Below are positions 57,484 through 64,000 of a stretch of DNA of 64,000 bases, in pieces. The notes beneath the pieces are model-generated. The model was not told where the DNA came from and ran no database searches. It saw only the letters and a program-made list of their open reading frames with translations. Source of the DNA: Gautieria morchelliformis (lineage: Eukaryota > Basidiomycota > Agaricomycetes > Gomphales > Gomphaceae); NCBI GenBank assembly GCA_015179125.1, contig WHVA01000026.1, positions 186,001 through 250,000 on the forward strand, written 5' to 3'. The translations under genes were made by a program, and so were the position numbers. Position 1 is the first letter of the stretch. Each line of letters begins with the position of its first letter.

Positions 57484-58499
57484 ATGACGCGCATTACGAA
57501 CTTTGGTCGCAAGAGAACATATCTACAGGCTGGATTTGGAAGTGCTGGTGTCGATGAGGGAGAGCAACCCTCGCACGGTGAAGTCCTTTCAAAGCCTGAG
57601 GATGGGGTCGTGAATCTACCCAAGAAACCGCGGAAACGCCGACGCAAAAATGCAGATGCTACTGCCGACGGGCCGATAGAGGGTTCATCCTCAAAAGCAA
57701 CATCAGGCGAAAATCGCAAGCGGGATGAGATACACACAAAAGGTAGGCTGTCCTGGTCGTCAGCTTGCAGCAGGTCATATAATAATATCTGTAGCTGCTG
57801 CTTCTGAACATAGAAGACTAAAGCGAATTGCGGACAGGCATGCATCTACGACATGTCTGGCATGTCGCAAGAAAGGACACACCGTTAAAGACTGCACTGA
57901 AGGCCGAACTGCTCTTGATGAGGACGGGGCAGGTGCTGCTGGGATTCACGGAAGAAGCATCGTTGGAATATGCTACCGGTACGTTTACTACCTGTGCAGA
58001 CTAGCTCACACAAATTCAAATCTTTTGAGGCTAGCTGCGGCAGCATAAAGCACACACTCTCACGCTGCAAGAAGCCCGCAAATCCGAAGAACCCGCTCCC
58101 CTTTGCATCGTGTTTTGTGTGTTCGGAAAAGGGTCACCTTGCCTCCTCTTGCCCGCAAAACCAGGGAAAGGGAATTTACCCCAATGGGGGCTCATGTAAG
58201 CTCTGCGGACAAACGAGCCACCTTGCCAAGAATTGTGAGCTAAGAAACCTGGGTAAGGCGACTTTCTTGCAACTATTTTTTTTCTCTCACAAGGCTCGAT
58301 GCGCTCAGAACCTGCCTCGAGTGGTCTGATGTTGGGTGGCACACGTAATGAAGGTGGTGCTGATGAGGATGACTTCCATGTCTTAAAAAGGAGACAAGAC
58401 GCGGTGAAAACGGAGGAAGCGATCATCCGAAGGACCGCGAATACATCTGCCAAGGAAACGGCTGTAAAGCCGATACCAAAAGTCGTAGTCTTCAAGTAA
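57484..58499 (+). CDS. CCHC zinc-knuckle protein, ZCCHC9-like
   Basis: Four exons (57484-57742, 57795-57978, 58035-58252, 58294-58499) close in phase to 288 residues. The N-terminal tail is basic (KKPRKRRRKN), suiting nucleolar targeting. Four CCHC-type knuckles follow: CLACRKKGHTVKDC, CYRCGSIKHTLSRC, CFVCSEKGHLASSC and CKLCGQTSHLAKNC. The end KPIPKVVVFK matches the ZCCHC9 C-terminus. Such proteins bind RNA and are linked to rRNA processing or surveillance; the exact role here is inferred. In the second knuckle, the intron is cut so that CYR joins CGS. The last intron is only 41 bp. Confidence 0.9.
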
Positions 58500-58997
58500 A
58501 GCTAGAAACCACAACAGAGTTATATTAATCCCCACGCTTTGGCATGTTTTCAAGTCGTCATGGTCACCGTATACAATCTTAAATTTGGTAATATCAATAG
58601 CTCCCCCTGTCAGCCGGCCTGTGGAGCAGTGATGATTGACTGATCCAGTCAAGTCGAAGATATATACTCATCGTGACGACTAACTAGTACAAAGCCAATG
58701 ATTCCTCGGGGCCACTTCTATACAAGGAGTCTGTCTGAGATCCGGCAAATATGTCAGTTCCCACGGCCCAGAGTGACAGTCCTGTGATGCCTGCACTTCT
58801 GATTCGCGCGTCATTGATCGTGCATCCGAATGTATCACCTATACCTGAGTGCCAGAACGGCCTGGCCTACTTGGAGCGCAGCGACCTACTTGTAATTATT
58901 CCAACCCGGTTTGAGTTAATTTAACCCAGAGAGATATATTAAAATAAATGGAGATCACATTATATTAATTATTTGAAAACCAAGAGGCCTAGCCTGT
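58500..58997. other. Convergent intergenic region
   Basis: AT-rich DNA lies between the zinc-knuckle and MFS stop codons, with TTAA-rich runs at 58910-58990. No gene is supported. Confidence 0.5.
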
Positions 58998-61713
58998 TCA
59001 TGAGTGATAACCTATAGTACTAATCTTTTCCGAGTCAACATCGCTGGCTGTCAGGGTCAGTCTACGCTCTGGCACAGTAACACTGAGCCGTCTGTCTTCT
59101 ACCCCTCTCATAGAGCCTGGCACAGTAACACTGATCCGTCTGTCTTCTACCCCTCTTGGCATTATAAAGCTGAACCGCCCATCATCTAGTCCGCTGGTAC
59201 GTGCGGCCCGCACCTCGAATGCAGTGAGGGTCATTGCGCTGGCTGGTACAATTATATCCACTCTTTCCACGTCTACCTCTTTTATACCCGAGATCCGCAT
59301 CTCTATCTCCTCTGATTGGGATGCCTCAACTTTTCTTCGTGTGTCGTCCTCTCGTATGAGTTCCTGGTGCTTGATCATAAAAAACGCAACGACTGCCGCC
59401 ATAGCCGCCAAGCCTGCGTTAAGAATGAACAGATAGCGGAATCCAGATATATAACCGTTTAGAACGTGAGCGTGTTCAGAGCTGATATTAAGACCTCCGT
59501 TAGAGAGGACAGTTGGATCCTCAGTTATTTGCTTTAAGGTGTCGGGCGCGAGACCGACAGAACGGGCTGAACTGAGGAGTGAATTGTTGCTAGAGCGTTG
59601 ACGCAGCTATGTCAATCATTCTGTTCTGTAATGAGGATCCACACATACACAATAGATGACCCCACAGCGAGAGATAGTGTCCCCCCTACAAACCGAAGGA
59701 ACTATGATGACTACGTGAGCGATGGTACAGGGGCGTGAAAGTATGGATCTTGCGGACATTGCGGACAGCTGTAACCACTGACATGTCTGCGCGCGATACG
59801 CAGGCTTGCGCCGCAACTATAGTTGTCTGTTGCGTCTGCGTATATGTATATAAATAAGCTGATGCCCAAACTTACCCTAGAGACAGAAGACTTACCATTC
59901 CCGCACCGATTCCAGCAAAAAGCATGAAAATGACGTGTTCTACTTTCGGTTTCGATGGATTGAGTGTAGAGAGACATCCTAAGCCGATAGCCCAAATGGT
60001 GAATCCACAGTAAACTGTAGTCTAGCACAGAGGGATTAGGAACAGTTCGCCTCAGAAGGGAATATCAGATACTCTGAATTTTCCCGTTCGGCTCACGGAT
60101 AGACCCTATTGCAACCTGTGAGAAACTTTGGTCTAACCAAAGCGATAGACTAGACTAAACTTACTGCAAAGAGACTCGCGGTTGTTTGGCTCACAAGTAT
60201 GGGGAGCAGGAAGAGGCCTGAGTGAATCGGAGAGTATCCGAGCGCGACCTGGAAGAATTGGGGAATATAAAAAAGTGACGACCAGTATATAAAGCCACTG
60301 GACGATCGGTTGCGTTGAATATCAGTATGTCTATATATTTAGCACAAATACACGAAGTTGGAACAACCTACAAGATGAACATGGTAATGTACACCCCGCT
60401 AACTGTGACATGGCGGAAAATATACACTGATAACAAACTGTCAGGTACTGTGGACGGTAACGTTAACCAGGCTTACTTGGAACAATTGGGAGCTTAGCTC
60501 CTTTCCACTCCCAGACGCAAAATATCACCAGCAGGCAAAGGCCACTAAAGAGGGTTGCGACAACCTTCAACGAGGTCCAAGGAAATGTTACTCCACCCTG
60601 TCATGTTGATATCGGTTAGGATGCGTGGAACGGTGCACAGGTTTCCCACAGACCCATATGACAGGAAGGAGGATCAGGGTGCACCCCGCAAGTGTCAGTG
60701 CAGCACCCAGATAATCTACGGCAAGCAGCTTGCTTTTGATGTTACCACGCACGGGCTTGAGAGGGAGAACGAAGATAACAATGAGTGTAGCCACTGCTGA
60801 TAGAGGAATGGTTATCCAGAAACACCACTATGGGAGTTGAGATAGGCCGGGAGCTACCGAGTGATATGACAAACGCACCCGCCAGGACACTTTCTGTGCC
60901 AAAACTCCACCTATAAGAGGACCTACAGCGTATCCAAACGTATTGACGCAGATAATCACGCCTTGGTATTTACCCCTGGAGGATACGATCGATAACTCGC
61001 AGCTTACATGCACACCGCGTCTCACCTATCTCGTAGACTGACCACATCGGACACAACCACCTAGATAATCTGGTGAGTAGACCAATGCTGACGGTCTGAC
61101 AAGGCAAACGGACCTGGCCTAGTGTGATGATACCCCCTCCTCCTGCGCCAGAGACGCCTATATTATAAGCCATTAGGCGATTTAAAGGGTGAGGCAACAA
61201 ACAAGTACCTCTAAAGATGATAAGTTCTATCATAGAACGCGATAGACCCCCACCTAAACTTCCAATGATGAAAAGTAGCATGGCCACACATAATGTAGCT
61301 TTTCTTCCGAATATGCTGAAAAAAACAACGGTGAACTTTTGAATGACTTATTTGCCTGTAGAATATCCCTACTCTGAAAATCTACCATATAAGGGCTGGA
61401 ATGCGGTCGACGTGAGCAACGAGGCGGAGGGGACCCAGGAAGATATCGATCCAGCATTGAAAGCAGAAGATATTGTGGGGAGGGCTGTAGCCACTATAGT
61501 GGAGTCAAGCGACGTTACCACAATACAACTTGCTAGCCCGAGAAATACAACAATAATCTTTCTGAAAGGGAGAAGGTTCGTTTGGTCCGTGAGTTTGATT
61601 TCAACACGTATTTCCTGGTCGCATGTGGATTTAGGAAGCTTGCCCTTCTCATCGTCAATGTCGCTGGATTGGTGAGAAACGGAGACTGTCGCTGAATCGG
61701 TAGGGGTGTACAT
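58998..61713 (-). CDS. MFS drug:proton antiporter, 14-TM DHA type
   Basis: The start MYTPTDSATVSVSHQSSD leads to a basic/acidic cytosolic tail. TM1 carries VVTSLDSTIVATALPTISSA, the D1 motif of 14-helix drug antiporters. Further blocks are SSWVPSASLLTSTAFQPLYG, AMLLFIIGSLGGGLSRSM, GVSGAGGGGIITLG, GVIICVNTFGYAVGPLIGG (motif C region) and IVIFVLPLKPVRGNIKSK. The last helix is AAMAAVVAFFMIKHQ, followed by a tail of about 120 residues with two 16-residue repeats. Many 45-60-bp introns separate these blocks; I did not close every junction. Such pumps export toxic compounds or siderophores; the substrate is unknown. Confidence 0.82.
59069..59156. repeat. 48-bp in-frame tandem repeat
   Basis: Units at 59069-59108 and 59117-59156 match at 39 of 40 positions with a 48-bp period. 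On the minus strand they encode the repeated motif RGVEDRRISVTVP/RGVEDRRLSVTVP in the cytosolic tail of the MFS pump. Confidence 0.9.
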
Positions 61714-64000
61714 GGCAATGTCGGGAAAAAGGCAGGACGTTATTATTAAACCTGCACACGACCACTTTATAAGACCAATGGCAGCAAACTAGGTGGTTAT
61801 GCAATTGCGACGTCACCTTGAATAATATTGCATACCACATATGCACAACCCCTAAAAATGCATACTTGGGCGGGTTAGAAAGTCACACATGACAGTATAC
61901 ATAAGAATAAAATGCATAAAGGCAGGCGAATTTCATTGGCATGCATAGGCTCGGCGCAAGCAGGAAACTATGTTAAATCAGATATAGAATTAGATATTAG
62001 ATTCCGCTTACGCCGCGGCACCTTTCGGTTAATACTTACATAATGCATCTGATCAGTTACCCGGTACTTGTAACTGTCGTGCATAGGTATGTACAGTACA
62101 AGTCCTAGGAACCTATAATACGTTAAAAGTCTAATCGCCATCGGAGATTTAGCTCTAAGCCTGAACGATGCAGACTCGGACTCCAAGCGACTCATAGACT
62201 TTATTAGCAAGTGGCAAGCACATTCAAAGCTGGTCCCCCACAGGCTGACAGCGTGGTATACAGATTGTCCTATTTTTTTAGGGTATTACTGTAAGTTGGG
62301 TAGGTGCGTATAGCTGGTCACGCGACCAGGATGCCGTATTTCTGGGGCCCCAGAATAATATGTATAGTATATGCAATGGATGGTTGCCGGAATATTTAGA
62401 CTACTTAATTCGCGCCAGCGCCACGGCCTTTGTAACCGATAATTACTACTATTCCATTCCATGGTCATTAATGTTATCGGCTTCTCAAGCAGTCTGAGGC
62501 CGGTTCGACCAACCTCTCGACTGCGGTAGTAAGTTGAAACAAGGACCTCGCCATATTTGCATTCTCACTACATAGCGGGAAAATCCGCCACATATAATAC
62601 GTATAGCCCCTAATCCCACCACGTATTTATCTATGAAAATATACGTGGACAAAAAATGGATAGCGAATAAGTTCTTGGAAGGTCGCGAGGTCAGTACGAG
62701 ATTTTCAGTCGTTGCTGATCCAGATTATGATCGTAACCAACGATTACGTGGCAGCGGCGGAGACTATACCTGCAGAGTACGACAGGTTCTGAAATTTCGG
62801 TTCATCGATTGCAGCAACGACTAGTTAGAATGTAGAGAAAAAGAAAAAGAAAAAGCCCAAGCAATCTTTGATCAGTTGAACTATGACCGGGGGAATCAGA
62901 GGAAGTTAAGAGTTTCCAACTTCCAAGTCACGCCCAAAAGACCCGTCTTAGCCCGAACGGAGAGGCCAAAAGACGGGACGGAGGATGAGACCAAGCCGTT
63001 ATGGGGCCGGTGTTGAACGTTAAACGTTGAGGTTCTGTCCCTGGATCCAGAGAGCCGGAACCGACGGGTATTTAGAGGGCGGTATGCACCTCCTTACATA
63101 AGCCAGCGGGCCTTTATGTAGTACAGCCTATAAGAAATTACTCAAGACAGATAATTCATATATTTTGTCCAGAATCCAGTCTTTATATATCAGGCTATCA
63201 TTTGTTGCAAAGGATTTATTCAAATTTTCAAAGTTGGTAGAGGAGTTGCATTTACAAAGTAAGTGCCAAAAAAAATTATACTTTTATTTCTACATAACTT
63301 TGGAGTGATTTGGAACTTGTGATTTTCCAGGAAAGATTTTGTGTGTCATGTGACCTGTAAATAGGACTATTTACCCACATTGCCCTTAAGGCAATGTGCA
63401 ATACTACATTGCTGTTTGAAAATGAGGTTACCATGGCCTTCTGTTGAGCATGTTCTGAGGAGTCCACAAGTCTATGGCAGTCATGTGTGGAACCTTGCAG
63501 TGAGGTTTGTGTGAAAGTTAGCCAAGGGTCTCAATATGTACTAGGTTTTTCAGAGCTTTGTAACATAGGTCCCACCTGCATACACGTGAAGGCTGCTGTC
63601 AGGGTATAAATAACCTATTTACATAGTAGCTTAGCTAATGCCAGTGGGCCCCTCAGGGACCCACTGTATAGTTCATGCATGGGAACCGTCCGGCGGTTCC
63701 CAATCGCATCTTACCTTACACTGTCACTACGTAGCATCCAGAATACCACACCTTGGTCAAGCTCTGTCTACCCTTGTGACACAAGGCATTAAGATCTACA
63801 TCTTTACACCTTTTGAACTATCCTGCAGTTGATCACCATGCGACCAACTGATTGTGGATTTGGAGCAATCTTGAAAAAGATTGCTGCGTCGATGACTAAA
63901 CATCGTTGAGACCCTCCAGTAGACCCTCTACTGTTGGCTGCGAGCATGATGATTGAAGAGGGACACGAGCCACCAGCTTGTGGCCCACATCCCAGGCACT
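61714..64000. other. Gene-poor, hairpin-rich tail
   Basis: Only frames under 81 codons occur. Notable items are an AAAAAG repeat at about 62838-62855, an imperfect hairpin near 63032-63063, and hairpins at 63380-63400, 63642-63666 and 63681-63701. It could be a solo LTR or other non-autonomous element, but no terminal repeats or protein domains are seen. Confidence 0.5.
63642..63701. repeat. Two adjacent hairpins
   Basis: CAGTGGGCCCCT (63642) pairs with AGGGACCCACTG (to 63666) with one mismatch, and GGGAACCG pairs with CGGTTCCC (63681-63701). They sit near a TATAAATA at 63605. Confidence 0.7.

Noticed and set aside
1-64000. CRISPR arrays, phage genes, intact transposases, biosynthetic clusters
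   Set aside because: None seen: there are no regularly spaced direct repeats, no integrase, transposase or reverse-transcriptase motifs, and no PKS, NRPS or terpene synthase signatures.

Overview
This window is nuclear DNA from a filamentous basidiomycete, most likely an Agaricomycete. Nearly every protein gene is broken by introns of about 45-60 bp with GT-AG (sometimes GC-AG) ends. The genes are compact and often divergent or convergent. The gene families (Mga2/Spt23, Ccr4, Pex5, a Hrr1/ZNFX1-like helicase, DHA-type MFS pumps) are typical of fungal chromosomes. I cannot name the species from the sequence alone. Exon boundaries were worked out by hand from splice signals, reading-frame phase and protein-family conservation; where the phases do not close I say so.

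Layout: 1-3.87 kb has no convincing gene but holds two adjacent palindromes. 3.9-6.9 kb is a divergent pair: RCC1 (Ran exchange factor, minus) and PHS1 (3-hydroxyacyl-CoA dehydratase, plus). A tRNA-Asp(GTC) follows at 7.03 kb. 8.4-10.0 kb is an APH-like kinase gene (minus), then a GC-rich unassigned tract, then mitochondrial ETF-alpha (minus). 12.5-20.5 kb is one 21-exon gene for a ZNFX1/Hrr1-type RNA-silencing helicase with CCCH, NF-X1 and RZ zinc fingers. It converges on PEX5 (20.6-22.9 kb, minus), which is divergent from a metallophosphoesterase (23.1-24.4 kb). A twin palindrome separates that gene from ILV3 (dihydroxy-acid dehydratase, 18 exons). Next come a small membrane protein, a hexokinase (minus) and an Mga2/Spt23-like membrane-tethered transcription factor (32.7-37.5 kb).

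The second half holds an unrecognised coding stretch near 39.2-39.7 kb, CCR4 deadenylase (minus), a single-pass membrane glycoprotein (minus) and a caspase-like C14 peptidase gene. The C14 gene carries an in-frame stop and a lost catalytic histidine. It is followed by an ataxin-10/CTR86 homologue (minus) whose start codon lies beside nested inverted repeats, an Mch1-like MFS transporter (minus), an uncharacterised protein (plus), and the RNase P subunit RPR2/RPP21 (minus) placed 44 bp from a ZCCHC9-like zinc-knuckle gene (plus). A 14-TM DHA-type MFS pump (minus) comes next, then a gene-poor, hairpin-rich tail to 64 kb.

Most genes are housekeeping: nuclear transport, very-long-chain fatty-acid synthesis and its likely Mga2-type regulator, peroxisome import, branched-chain amino acids, glycolysis, mRNA decay and tRNA processing. 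I saw no biosynthetic cluster, intact transposon, CRISPR array or phage. The strongest candidates for something unusual are the decayed caspase homologue, the foldback repeats, the cluster of GC-AG introns and microexons, and the ZNFX1-like protein.
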